From assembly GCF_001458195.1 (NCBI RefSeq), contig NZ_CYPU01000006.1:1-64000 (forward strand): DNA of 64,000 bases, in the 5' to 3' direction. Shown here one piece after another: positions 34,492 to 43,183 of the stretch; position 1 is the stretch's first letter; every line of letters starts with the position of its first letter. The notes under the pieces are model-generated. The model did no database searches, was not told the origin of the DNA, and saw only the letters and a list, made by a program, of their open reading frames with translations. A program made the translations under genes and the position numbers. This DNA is from Ruegeria atlantica (GTDB lineage: Bacteria; Pseudomonadota; Alphaproteobacteria; Rhodobacterales; Rhodobacteraceae).

Positions 34492-36069
34492 ATGCTCACC
34501 CGTCTTTTGACGTCTGCCGCCGCGCTCAGCCTGACCGCAGGCATGGCATTTGCCGAGTACAAGCTGACGATTCTGCACACCAACGATTTCCACTCGCGTT
34601 TTGAGCCGATCAACAAGTACGACAGCGGTTGCGGTGATGAAGACAACGCCGAAGGCAAGTGTTTCGGTGGTTCCGCACGCCTGGTCACTGCGGTCGAAGA
34701 AGCACGTGGCCGTGCCGAAAACTCGATTCTGGTGGATGGTGGAGACCAGTTCCAGGGATCGCTGTTCTATACCTATTACAAAGGCAAGGTCGCGGCCGAA
34801 TTTATGAACAAGCTGGGCTACAACGCGATGACAGTGGGTAACCACGAATTCGACGACGGCCCCGAGGTTCTGCGCGGCTTTATCGACTCGGTCGATTTCC
34901 CGGTTCTGATGTCCAACGCGGATATCGCGGACGAAGAGTTGCTGACCGACAAGATCAAGAAATCGACCGTGATCGAAGTTGGCGGCGAAAAGATCGGCCT
35001 GATCGGCCTGACACCTATCGACACTGATGAGCTTGCCTCGCCCGGTCCGAATATCTCGTTCTCGGACCCGGTGCCTGCGGTTCAGGCCGAGGTGGACAAG
35101 CTGACCGGTGAAGGGGTTAACAAGATCATCGTGCTCAGCCACTCGGGTTATGGTGTGGATCAGCGCGTCGCGCAGGAAACCACCGGGGTTGACGTGATCG
35201 TAGGTGGCCACTCGAACACATATCTGTCGAACACGTCGGACAAGGCCGCTGGCCCGTATCCGACCGTGGTCAACGGCGTTCAGATTGTACAGGCCTATGC
35301 TTATGGCAAATTCCTGGGTGAGCTGAATGTGACCTTTGACGATGACGGCAACGTGGTCTCGGCTGCTGGTGAGCCGCTGATCATGGACAACACCGTTACC
35401 GAGGATCAGGCCGCTCTGGATCGTATTGCCGAACTGGCGGTACCTTTGGATGAAATCCGCAACAAGGTGGTTGCAAGCTCTGCCGATGCCATTGAAGGCG
35501 ACCGCGCTGTTTGCCGCGTTCAGGAGTGCCAGATGGGCAACCTTGTAGCCGACGCTATGCTGGCTCGGGTTGCGGATCAGGGCGTCAAGATTGCGATTGC
35601 GAACTCGGGTGGTCTGCGGGCCTCAATCGATCCGGGCGACGTGACCATGGGCGAAGTGCTAACCGTGCTGCCGTTCCAGAACACACTGTCGACCTTTGAG
35701 ATCAGCGGCCAGGGCGTCATCGATGCGCTTGAGAACGGCGTCAGCCAGGTTGAAGAGGTTAAAGGCCGCTTTCCGCAGGTTGCTGGCCTGACCTTTACCT
35801 GGGACCCGGCTGTCGCACCGAACGAAGGGCGTATTGCCGAGGTCATGGTTGCCGACGGAGACGGGTTTGTTCCCATCGATCCGGCAGCGACTTATCTGGT
35901 GGTCACCAACAACTACGTCCGCAATGGCGGTGATGGCTACAAGATGTTCTCGGGTGACGACAAGAACGCCTATGACTTTGGGCCGGATCTGGCAGATGTA
36001 ACGGCTGAATACCTGGCCGAAAATGCGCCTTACACGCCCTATCTGGATGGGCGGATCAAGCAGAAGTAA
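34492..36069 (+). CDS. Periplasmic 5'-nucleotidase / UshA-like metallophosphatase
   Basis: 525 residues. Signal peptide MLTRLLTSAAALSLTAGMAFA. Metallophosphatase domain with LTILHTNDFHSRFEP (first metal Asp/His), ILVDGGDQFQGS, TVGNHEFDDGPEVLRGF, VLSHSGYGVD and VGGHSNTYL. The C-terminal 5'-nucleotidase substrate domain (from about 345) has MGNLVADAML, NSGGLRASIDPG and the stacking loop VVTNNYVRNGGDGY. It hydrolyses extracellular nucleotides to nucleosides and phosphate, supplying the salvage operon at 14240-18764 and phosphate. Ribosome site GGGAG. It stands alone with promoter and terminator. Confidence 0.93.
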   Translation: MLTRLLTSAAALSLTAGMAFAEYKLTILHTNDFHSRFEPINKYDSGCGDEDNAEGKCFGGSARLVTAVEEARGRAENSILVDGGDQFQGSLFYTYYKGKVAAEFMNKLGYNAMTVGNHEFDDGPEVLRGFIDSVDFPVLMSNADIADEELLTDKIKKSTVIEVGGEKIGLIGLTPIDTDELASPGPNISFSDPVPAVQAEVDKLTGEGVNKIIVLSHSGYGVDQRVAQETTGVDVIVGGHSNTYLSNTSDKAAGPYPTVVNGVQIVQAYAYGKFLGELNVTFDDDGNVVSAAGEPLIMDNTVTEDQAALDRIAELAVPLDEIRNKVVASSADAIEGDRAVCRVQECQMGNLVADAMLARVADQGVKIAIANSGGLRASIDPGDVTMGEVLTVLPFQNTLSTFEISGQGVIDALENGVSQVEEVKGRFPQVAGLTFTWDPAVAPNEGRIAEVMVADGDGFVPIDPAATYLVVTNNYVRNGGDGYKMFSGDDKNAYDFGPDLADVTAEYLAENAPYTPYLDGRIKQK

Positions 36070-36089
36070 GTTTGCTTCGATAAACACAC

Positions 36090-36117
36090 AAAAAGGCCGC
36101 GTTTGACGCGGCCTTTT
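36090..36117 (+). terminator. Rho-independent terminator of the 5'-nucleotidase gene
   Basis: AAAAGGCCGCG-TTTGA-CGCGGCCTTTT: a perfect stem with A/T flanks, 20 bases past the stop codon. The symmetric A- and T-runs would allow it to work in both directions. Confidence 0.92.
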
Positions 36118-36209
36118 CAGTCTTATGGTCAGAAACGGCTTGATGGTGTTCCACTCGGTATCGGCGCGGGCGACATTAACCTACAATTTCTGAAAAAGGG
36201 ACAAAGCCT

Positions 36210-36875
36210 ATGTGCGGACGGTTTGCCGTAACACTTCCCAACGATGCAATGGCGCAGCTTTTTTCGGCCCGCCCAGCTAACACTTTGCCAGCGCTGCCGA
36301 ATTTCAACGTCTGCCCGACCAATCAGGTGCATGTGGTGCGCGCGGGCGAAAACGGGCGCACGCTTGATCCGCTACGCTGGGGGTTTTTGCCCCATTGGTA
36401 CAAGGCCGAAAACGCAGGACCTCTGTTGATCAACGCGCGGGCGGAAACGCTTGCCGAAAAGCCCGCCTTTCGCGCTGCATGCCGCGAACGCCGCTGCCTG
36501 ATCGCTGCGACGGGGTTCTATGAATGGACCAAGACGGAACAAGGCGACAGGTTGCCATGGTACATCTTCCGTCAGGACAACGCACCGATTGCCTTTGCCG
36601 GTGTTTGGCAGGATTGGGGGCCTGAAGATGCGCGGCAGGGCACCTGCGCCATCGTCACAACGCCGGCCAACCGTCACCTCAGCGCAATCCATCATCGCAT
36701 GCCTTTGATTCTGGAACCCGATGACTGGCCGCTGTGGCTGGGGGAGGCCGGAAAGGGGGCCGCGCGTCTGATGCAGCCAGCGGACGTAGATGTCCTCAGC
36801 TATCATCGCGTCAGCCCGACCGTGAATTCGAACCGCGCCAGCGGGCCGGAATTGATTGAACCGATCGAAGTTTAG
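36210..36875 (+). CDS. SRAP-family protein (YedK/HMCES-like abasic-site shield)
   Basis: 221 residues. MCGRFAV with Cys2 as the N-terminal nucleophile that forms a thiazolidine link to abasic sites in single-stranded DNA. The other conserved residues are the Asn in PLLINARAETLAEKPAF, the Glu in IAATGFYEWTKTE and the His in IHHRMPLILEPDDW. It protects abasic sites during replication. The start codon must be this one because Cys2 is needed. Upstream there is no strong ribosome site beyond AAAGGGA. Confidence 0.92.
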   Translation: MCGRFAVTLPNDAMAQLFSARPANTLPALPNFNVCPTNQVHVVRAGENGRTLDPLRWGFLPHWYKAENAGPLLINARAETLAEKPAFRAACRERRCLIAATGFYEWTKTEQGDRLPWYIFRQDNAPIAFAGVWQDWGPEDARQGTCAIVTTPANRHLSAIHHRMPLILEPDDWPLWLGEAGKGAARLMQPADVDVLSYHRVSPTVNSNRASGPELIEPIEV

Positions 36876-36917
36876 CCCTGTCTTTTCATTCACGGCTTTG
36901 CGGGATAGACCTCTGAC

Positions 36918-37970
36918 ATGGTTCTGAAATTCGACAGTTTGCCCGATCTATATGCGCATGAATTTGACACGGTGATCGACGTGCGCAGCCCGGCGGAATT
37001 TGACGAAGACCACCTTCCCGGCGCCATCAACTTGCCTGTTCTCGACAACGAAGAACGCGCCCGTGTCGGCACAATCTATGTTCAGGAAAGCCCCTTTCTG
37101 GCGCGCAAACTGGGGGCCGCGCTGGTGTTTCGGAATGCGGCCAATCACATCGAGAACAGCCTGTCCCATCATGAGGGCGGATGGCGGCCGTTAGTTTACT
37201 GCTGGCGTGGCGGGCAAAGATCGGGTTCGTTCACTTGGATGCTGCAACAGATCGGCTGGCGGGCCGAATTGGTCGAGGGTGGCTATCGCACCTATCGCCG
37301 GTTGGTGAAACGGTATCTCTATGATGACCCGCTGCCGCATCACCTGATTGCGCTGGACGGATATACCGGCACGGCGAAGACCGAACTATTAGTGCATCTT
37401 GCGGCTCGCGGCGTTCAGGTTCTGGATCTAGAGGGGCTGGCCAACCACCGTGGGTCCTTGCTGGGTGATATGCCCGGTGGACAACCCAGCCAAAAGGCGT
37501 TCGAGTCTGCCCTATCGTCTATGCTATGTCGTCTGGACATGTCGCGCCCCGTGGTGGTCGAGGCGGAGTCGTCCAAAATCGGGTCTCTGATCCTGCCGCC
37601 GACGCTTTGGGCGGCCTTGCGTCAAGCCCCTCGCATCCAGATAACAGCCTCCGTTCAGGCGCGTTCGGACTACTTGGTATCCGCCTATGATGACGTTCTG
37701 TCGGACTCTGACCGCCTGCGCGACCGCCTTTCCCCGCTGCGGTTTCACCGCGGGCATGACGTGGTGGACGGTTGGCTGGACATGATTGACGCTAGTGACA
37801 AACGCGCACTGACTCAGGCCTTGATCGAGCAGCACTATGATCCTGCATATGCCAAATCTGCCCGAGTGCGCAGTTCAGACGTTATCGCGAATATACATGC
37901 GTCGGCGTTGGATCATGCTGGCTTGTCTGCAACAGCAGCGCAGATCGAAGCCATCCTGGATCAGGTTTGA
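36918..37970 (+). CDS. mnmH: tRNA 2-selenouridine synthase
   Basis: 350 residues. N-terminal rhodanese domain with FDTVIDVRSPAEFDEDHLPG and the catalytic Cys in VYCWRGGQRSGSFTWML near residue 95. The C-terminal P-loop domain starts at about 145 with IALDGYTGTAKTELLVHLA. The P-loop reads GYTGTAKT, with Ala instead of the usual last Gly before Lys. MnmH replaces the sulfur at U34 of some tRNAs by selenium from selenophosphate through a geranylated intermediate. The donor is made by SelD, whose gene is convergent and overlaps this one by 10 bases. Confidence 0.94.
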   Translation: MVLKFDSLPDLYAHEFDTVIDVRSPAEFDEDHLPGAINLPVLDNEERARVGTIYVQESPFLARKLGAALVFRNAANHIENSLSHHEGGWRPLVYCWRGGQRSGSFTWMLQQIGWRAELVEGGYRTYRRLVKRYLYDDPLPHHLIALDGYTGTAKTELLVHLAARGVQVLDLEGLANHRGSLLGDMPGGQPSQKAFESALSSMLCRLDMSRPVVVEAESSKIGSLILPPTLWAALRQAPRIQITASVQARSDYLVSAYDDVLSDSDRLRDRLSPLRFHRGHDVVDGWLDMIDASDKRALTQALIEQHYDPAYAKSARVRSSDVIANIHASALDHAGLSATAAQIEAILDQV

Positions 37971-40120
37971 ACCCGAAGCCCCGGTGCATCGGTCATGTGC
38001 CCAATGATTACGGCAGGATACCCAACTTTGCGCAAAGCTTCGCAGATCATCTGTCCTTGATCCGCTGGTACCGCGGCCAGTAAGCCTCCGGCAGTCTGAG
38101 GATCATACAGCAGGTCAGCTTTGCCGCCCGTCGGTAATTCGGGCGTAATCGCTCGATTGTCTTCGAACAAGGTTGACCGGATGCCCTGCGCGGCCAGTTC
38201 CCGCGCGCCATCCATTACCGGAACTGCCTCAAGATCCAAGGCAGCACCGCAACCCGAGGCCTCGGTCATGCCCAGTAGGTGCCCAGCCAGACCAAATCCC
38301 GTTACATCGGTCATCGCATGTGCGCCTGCCAATATTTCTGAAGTCCTGCCTTGTGGCTGCACCATATGTGCAAGGGCCGCCGCAACCCATTCGCCTTTTG
38401 CTGCGCCCGCCATCTCTGCCGCCATCAGAACGCCGCTGCCCAACGGTTTGGTCAGGATCAGGGCATCCCCGAGTCTGGCGCCGGTCAGTGTGATCGGGTC
38501 GGCGTCGCACAGACCGGTCAGGGTGAACCCGATCGTCATCTCGTCACCCATCGAGCTGTGGCCGCCGACAATCTCGGCCCCGGCGTCACGGATGACGTCG
38601 CTGGCCGTTGCCATGATCTCGGCCATGGTGCGACGCTGAAGGGTTGGCGACATGCGGGGTAGGATGATCGTCGCCGTGGCGGCCTGCGGGCGGGCACCCA
38701 TGGCCCAGATGTCCCCAAGGGCGTGAACCGCTGCAATGCGCGTCATCAAAGTGGGATCGTCTACGAAGCCGCGCAGATGGTCCGAGGTCATGACCTGCCG
38801 CGCGCCTCCGGTCTGCAACAGGGCGGCATCATCGCCGGGCAGTGGTGTCACATCCGCACGAACAGGGGCGGGCAGATCGGCAAGCGCGGATTGCAACGCA
38901 CCGCGCCCGACCTTGGCACCGCAGCCCCCGCACATGGGATTGTCGCCCAAGGCTTCAGTCAAACCGGCCGCGTGATGGCGCGGCAAGGCCGGAGGCTTCA
39001 TCTGCGGCAGGTTGCGAAACTTGTCCATAAAGCTTTGATCGATGTGGTTTTTCCATTTCCACATCAACGGCCCGCTGAACGAGGTCCCCAGCCGCTCCCC
39101 CAATGCAGACTTGCCGCCTAGTGATATGAGCTTGAGGTAATCCTTTTGCGGCTCATACCGCCGCATGGCATCTGACCCTAGGGCGGCCCTTAGGTTTTGG
39201 TACAATACGGGGGCCTCGCGCACTGCGTAAACTCCGGCTTTGGGGCGTGGGTTTTCTGTCAGATGTGCGCAATCACCTGCCGCAAAAATGGCAGGGTCGC
39301 TGGACTGCAGGCGCCCGTCGACGCGGATGAAGCCGTCCTGAAGGTCCAGCCCTGTATTCGCGATCCAGTCATAGGGTTTTGCACCGGCCGCACCGGTCAC
39401 AAAGCTGGCTGCGATTTGGCGGCCATCTTGCAATGCGACGTGATCCTTGGCGATGTGCGAAACAGATGCTTGTTCGATCACTTCAATGCCCAGATCAGCC
39501 ATCGCTTTGCGAATGGTCCGCGCGGACTTGGGATGAGTCGCCGTCAGGGCACGTGCGTTGTCAATCAGGGTCAGGTGCGCGGTGCGCCCCTTGGTGCGCA
39601 AGGCAAAGGCCATAGCCATGATGAGCTCGGCCCCGGCGACTCCACTGCCAATCACCGCGACCGTAGCATCACCTGATCCTTCCAGGTACTCTGCCCATTT
39701 GGCAGCAAACGGACCCAGCGGTTTGGCGGGAACGGCATGCTGGTCAAAGCCGGGCAGGGCTGGCATGTCCGATGTAATCCCCACGTTGACCGATGCTACA
39801 TCAAACGCCACCGGGGGACGGTCTGGCACATGAACCTCGCGCCGGTCTGGGTCGATGCCTGAAACCGCACCCAGAATGATCCGCGCGCCGGCAAAGCGGG
39901 CTAGTTTGACCAGATCTATGTTCAGGTCCTGACGTGCGTAGTGCCCGGCGACAAAGCCCGGCAGCATCCCCGAATATGGCGCCGTGGGACCGGGGTTGAT
40001 CACCGTCACCCGTGCGCCGGGCAGGGGGTTCATGCCCCACTTGCGCAGCAACAAAGCATGGGTGTGGCCCCCGCCAATTAGAACCAGATCGCGGGTTAAG
40101 GGCAGCGGTGGGTGGTGCAT
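37961..40120 (-). CDS. selD: Selenide, water dikinase fused to an NADH-dehydrogenase-like domain
   Basis: 719 residues from ATG 40120. The first 380 residues are a FAD/NAD(P) oxidoreductase (LVLIGGGHTHALLLRKW; VAVIGSGVAGAELIMAMAF; IFAAGDCAHL). From about 385 comes SelD: GDNPMCGGCGAKVGRGALQ with catalytic Cys and Lys (second Cys of the E. coli GCGCK replaced by Ala), LPGDDAAL, DVTGFGLAGHLLGM and DPQTAGGLL. SelD makes selenophosphate from selenide and ATP, and the N-terminal domain may supply reduced selenium. MnmH next door uses the product. It starts 5 bases after mrpG, as if part of that operon. Confidence 0.94.
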   Translation of the reverse strand: MHHPPLPLTRDLVLIGGGHTHALLLRKWGMNPLPGARVTVINPGPTAPYSGMLPGFVAGHYARQDLNIDLVKLARFAGARIILGAVSGIDPDRREVHVPDRPPVAFDVASVNVGITSDMPALPGFDQHAVPAKPLGPFAAKWAEYLEGSGDATVAVIGSGVAGAELIMAMAFALRTKGRTAHLTLIDNARALTATHPKSARTIRKAMADLGIEVIEQASVSHIAKDHVALQDGRQIAASFVTGAAGAKPYDWIANTGLDLQDGFIRVDGRLQSSDPAIFAAGDCAHLTENPRPKAGVYAVREAPVLYQNLRAALGSDAMRRYEPQKDYLKLISLGGKSALGERLGTSFSGPLMWKWKNHIDQSFMDKFRNLPQMKPPALPRHHAAGLTEALGDNPMCGGCGAKVGRGALQSALADLPAPVRADVTPLPGDDAALLQTGGARQVMTSDHLRGFVDDPTLMTRIAAVHALGDIWAMGARPQAATATIILPRMSPTLQRRTMAEIMATASDVIRDAGAEIVGGHSSMGDEMTIGFTLTGLCDADPITLTGARLGDALILTKPLGSGVLMAAEMAGAAKGEWVAAALAHMVQPQGRTSEILAGAHAMTDVTGFGLAGHLLGMTEASGCGAALDLEAVPVMDGARELAAQGIRSTLFEDNRAITPELPTGGKADLLYDPQTAGGLLAAVPADQGQMICEALRKVGYPAVIIGHMTDAPGLRVQT

Positions 40121-40125
40121 CAAAC

Positions 40126-40512
40126 TCAGGACTTGCTGTGGTCAGGGACGTCTTCGACCTGCTCAACAGCGTGCGTGGCCCAAAGTTCATCCTCGCCCGC
40201 ATCCGGCAGATCGCTGGGTTTTTCATGACGGTGAATGTGCCATTTGGCAATGAACAGGGCCGTGATCGGCGCGGTCAGGAACAGGAACAGAGTGATCAGA
40301 AGTTCGTGCAGCGACAGGTGCTGTTCGATCAGAACCGAGTGGCAGATCGATGCCAGCAACACGCCACCCACGCCCAGGGTCGTCGCCTTAGTGGGTGCGT
40401 GCAGGCGCGACATAGGATCTTTCAGCTTGATCATACCGTAGGACCCGACAAAGCCGAAGATGCCTGAGATGACCAGGAAGAAGGCGATCAGAAGTTCTAT
40501 GATGAAACTCAT
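40126..40512 (-). CDS. mnhG: Mrp Na+/H+ antiporter subunit G
   Basis: 128 residues with three membrane helices (SFIIELLIAFFLVISGIFGF, TTLGVGGVLLASI, LLITLFLFLTAPITALFIA). The PhaG/MnhG signature is GSYGMIKLKDPMSRLHAPTK. The C-terminal tail is hydrophilic and cytoplasmic (HEKPSDLPDAGEDELW). Last gene of the mrp set. The start at 40512 was chosen over an upstream open frame. selD follows after 5 bases. Confidence 0.92.
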   Translation of the reverse strand: MSFIIELLIAFFLVISGIFGFVGSYGMIKLKDPMSRLHAPTKATTLGVGGVLLASICHSVLIEQHLSLHELLITLFLFLTAPITALFIAKWHIHRHEKPSDLPDAGEDELWATHAVEQVEDVPDHSKS

Positions 40513-40519
40513 TCCACCC

Positions 40520-40789
40520 TCACTCAATGATATTGCCACGCAGCATGAAGCGCGCGTAGGCAACCGTTGAGACAAAGCCCAGCATGGCAATGATCATGGC
40601 AGATTCGAAGAACACTTCTGTTCCCAGAGTCAGACCATATAGGATCAACAGAGCGATCGTGTTGATGACCATCGTATCCAGAGCCAGAACGCGGGTGCCG
40701 ACGCCGTCTGCGGTGATGATCCGCCAAAGGCACATCATAATGGCCGCGCCGAAGCAGGCGAATGCAAAGGCGATTGCAATGTCGATCAT
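40520..40789 (-). CDS. mnhF: Mrp Na+/H+ antiporter subunit F
   Basis: 89 residues, three membrane helices: IDIAIAFAFACFGAAIMMCL, ALDTMVINTIALLILYGL and MIIAMLGFVSTVAYARFM. The conserved GVGTRVLALDTMVIN segment is the MnhF/PhaF signature with the buried Asp. ATG at 40789 overlaps the mnhE stop (ATGA). Confidence 0.93.
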   Translation of the reverse strand: MIDIAIAFAFACFGAAIMMCLWRIITADGVGTRVLALDTMVINTIALLILYGLTLGTEVFFESAMIIAMLGFVSTVAYARFMLRGNIIE

Positions 40790-41286
40790 TCGAAAATCTC
40801 CTTCAGGCGACGCTCATAGCGGCTTTTGATCTGGTCGCGCACTGCATCAGGATCGGGGGCATCTAGACAATGTACCAGCAGGTTATGCCCCTGTGCGGAC
40901 AGATCGCTGCTGACGGTTCCGGGGGTCATGGTGATCGTTCCCGCCAGCACTGTGATAGCCTCAGGTGTGCGCAATTCCAGCGGGATCGAGATCCAGGCCG
41001 GCTGACGATCTGCGTCGCGTTTGAACAGGATAATCCGGGCAACGGTGATGTTCGCGATCACGATGTCCCAAAGCACAACCAGGATGTATTCAACGACCAT
41101 GGGCCAGTTGCGCAGCTTTGGGCGATCAGGCCAATAAGGCTGTGTGATGAAGGGAATGATGATGCCCAGGATCAGGCCAAAAACCAGCGAATTCAGGGTC
41201 AAGTTATTGGCCAGCAGGACCCACACGATGGTCAGCAGGAACGTCAGATGCGGGTGCGGAAATATTCGGTGCAGAAGTCTGATCAT
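40786..41286 (-). CDS. mnhE: Mrp Na+/H+ antiporter subunit E
   Basis: 166 residues. Two or three N-terminal membrane helices (HLTFLLTIVWVLLANNLTLN, VFGLILGIIIPFI, VVEYILVVLWDIVIANITVA) are followed by the MnhE soluble part: AWISIPLELRTPEAITVLAG and TITMTPGTVSSDLSAQGHNL, ending HCLDAPDPDAVRDQIKSRYE. ATGA overlaps on both sides show co-translation with mnhD and mnhF. Confidence 0.93.
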   Translation of the reverse strand: MIRLLHRIFPHPHLTFLLTIVWVLLANNLTLNSLVFGLILGIIIPFITQPYWPDRPKLRNWPMVVEYILVVLWDIVIANITVARIILFKRDADRQPAWISIPLELRTPEAITVLAGTITMTPGTVSSDLSAQGHNLLVHCLDAPDPDAVRDQIKSRYERRLKEIFE

Positions 41287-42827
41287 GTGTCGCCTCCCAA
41301 TACGGCTGCGATGTAGTTCTCAGGTGTGAACAATTGCTCGGCCGTTTTATTGGTATACTCCAGCGCAGGTCCCGCAAACAGGGTCAGCAGCACAAGGCCG
41401 ATCGCCATTGCGCATACGGCGGTGAAAGCCAGCCCGGGGTTGGGCTCGGGCGCAGGCGCGGGCGGGGTTCCTTCTTCGTTTTCTGGGTCCGTTTCCGTGT
41501 TGTGCTGGGCATCATGGCTTTTCCAGAAGATCAACGAGCCCGCTCGGGCAAGGCCAACAATAGTCACGAAGGAACCGATCAGGATTACGGCCCAGATGGC
41601 GTTTGCATCCGGTGCGTCCCGTGCGGCGTCCAGCACCAGCAACTTGCCGACAAAACCCGATAGCGGCGGCATGCCCGCCAACGCTATCGCACCCACAAAG
41701 AACAGAGCCGATATCAGACCCGTTTGCGGCATTGGTGCAGTTGGGGCAATCGCGCCGCCCCGGCGTTCCATCACCAGATCGGCAACCAGGAACATAAGCG
41801 CAGTGGCTAAGGTGGAATGATACACGTAATACAGTGCCGCCGCTGTGGCCGTTTCCGTGAACAGCGAGATCGCAATCAGCAACGTTCCCATCGAGGTGAT
41901 GGCACAGAACGCCACCATACGCGCGATATGCTGTGTGCCCAGAATGCCGATGGCACCAACGGCCAGCGTCACCAAAGCGGCGGGTTGCAACCAAGCGCCA
42001 ACAAGGCCCTGCGTAGCCTCAACCTCTGGGCCGAAGCCCAGCGTGTACATCCGCAGGATCGAGTAGGCGCCGACCTTGGTCATGATCGCAAACAGGGCGG
42101 CCACTGGCATGGGTGCACTGGCGTAGCTCGCCGGTAGCCAGAAGTGCAGTGGCAACACAGCGGCTTTGATGCAAAACACCAGCAGCAGCAAAACCGCACC
42201 AACCCGCAGCAGGGCGGTGTCATCCGCTGGCAATTCCGCCACCCGCACGGCCAAGTCGGCCATGTTCAACGTTCCGGTCACAGCATAAAGCGTGCCTAAA
42301 GCAAACAGGAACAGGGTGGACCCCAGCAGGTTATAGGCCACATATTGCACCCCGGCTTTCAACCGTACTGCACCGCCCCCATGCGTCATCAGGCCATAGG
42401 ACGCGATCAACAGAACTTCGAAGAACACGAACAGGTTAAAGGCATCACCGGTCAGGAATGCGCCGCAGACTCCCATCAGTTGAAAGTGGAACAGGGCGTG
42501 AAAATGTTTACCCCGATCGTCCCAGCCTGAGGCGATAGCATAAAGCACGATCGGCAAAGCCAACAGTGCAGTCAGAAGCACCATCATGGCCGATAGTCGG
42601 TCCAGCACCAGAACGATGCCAAAGGGCGCAGGCCAGTTGCCCAGTTCGTAGACCTGAATATCGCCACCTGCGGCCTGTGCGGTGATAGTCAGGGCAATAC
42701 CAATTAGGGCCACCACCCCAGCGACCGAAAAGATGCGCTGCAGGTCCAGGTGAAAGCGCAGGACCATAATGATGAACGGGGCCAGGATCGCGGGCAGGAC
42801 GATTGGCGCAACGATCCAATGGTTCAT
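41283..42827 (-). CDS. mnhD: Mrp Na+/H+ antiporter subunit D
   Basis: 514 residues, about fourteen membrane helices, proton-pumping NuoM/N-like family. Key charged spots: FVFFEVLLIASYGLM (Glu in helix 5), CIKAAVLPLHFWLPASYASA (Lys and His in helices 7-8) and GMPPLSGFVGKLLVLDAA (Lys near helix 12). The cytoplasmic loop near 430 is acidic (TETDPENEEGTPPAPAPEP). It forms the antiporter channel together with MrpA. Overlaps mnhC and mnhE by 4 bases. Confidence 0.95.
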   Translation of the reverse strand: MNHWIVAPIVLPAILAPFIIMVLRFHLDLQRIFSVAGVVALIGIALTITAQAAGGDIQVYELGNWPAPFGIVLVLDRLSAMMVLLTALLALPIVLYAIASGWDDRGKHFHALFHFQLMGVCGAFLTGDAFNLFVFFEVLLIASYGLMTHGGGAVRLKAGVQYVAYNLLGSTLFLFALGTLYAVTGTLNMADLAVRVAELPADDTALLRVGAVLLLLVFCIKAAVLPLHFWLPASYASAPMPVAALFAIMTKVGAYSILRMYTLGFGPEVEATQGLVGAWLQPAALVTLAVGAIGILGTQHIARMVAFCAITSMGTLLIAISLFTETATAAALYYVYHSTLATALMFLVADLVMERRGGAIAPTAPMPQTGLISALFFVGAIALAGMPPLSGFVGKLLVLDAARDAPDANAIWAVILIGSFVTIVGLARAGSLIFWKSHDAQHNTETDPENEEGTPPAPAPEPNPGLAFTAVCAMAIGLVLLTLFAGPALEYTNKTAEQLFTPENYIAAVLGGDT

Positions 42828-43183
42828 GCGTCTTCTCCCGGCGCGTCGACGCTGTCATTGGCGTTCATATCGATATGGTCATCCTTCGAGGACAGGTAGG
42901 CGCTGAGCGCGATCATCACGATCACAGCGGTCATTCCGAACGAGATCACGATGGCCGTCAGCACCAAAGCCTGCGGCAGCGGATCGGTATAGGGCACTTC
43001 TTTGTATTTGTTCAAAACGGCAGGCGCGTCCAAAGCCAATCGGCCCGTTGCGAACAGGAACACGTTCACGGCGTAAGTCAGCAGAGACAGGCCCAGAATG
43101 ACAGGGAAGGTCCGGCGGCGCAGGATCAGGAATATCCCGGCAGCAGTCATGACGCCAACGGCAGAGGCTACGAGCGCTTCCAT
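42824..43183 (-). CDS. mnhC: Mrp Na+/H+ antiporter subunit C
   Basis: 119 residues, NuoK-like with three membrane helices: VASAVGVMTAAGIFLIL, FPVILGLSLLTYAVNVFLFA and ALVLTAIVISFGMTAVIVMI. The conserved loop DPLPQALVLTAIVIS is the MnhC signature. The ATG at 43183 overlaps the mrpA/B stop (ATGA); a longer frame to 43276 would lie inside the upstream gene. Confidence 0.94.
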   Translation of the reverse strand: MEALVASAVGVMTAAGIFLILRRRTFPVILGLSLLTYAVNVFLFATGRLALDAPAVLNKYKEVPYTDPLPQALVLTAIVISFGMTAVIVMIALSAYLSSKDDHIDMNANDSVDAPGEDA

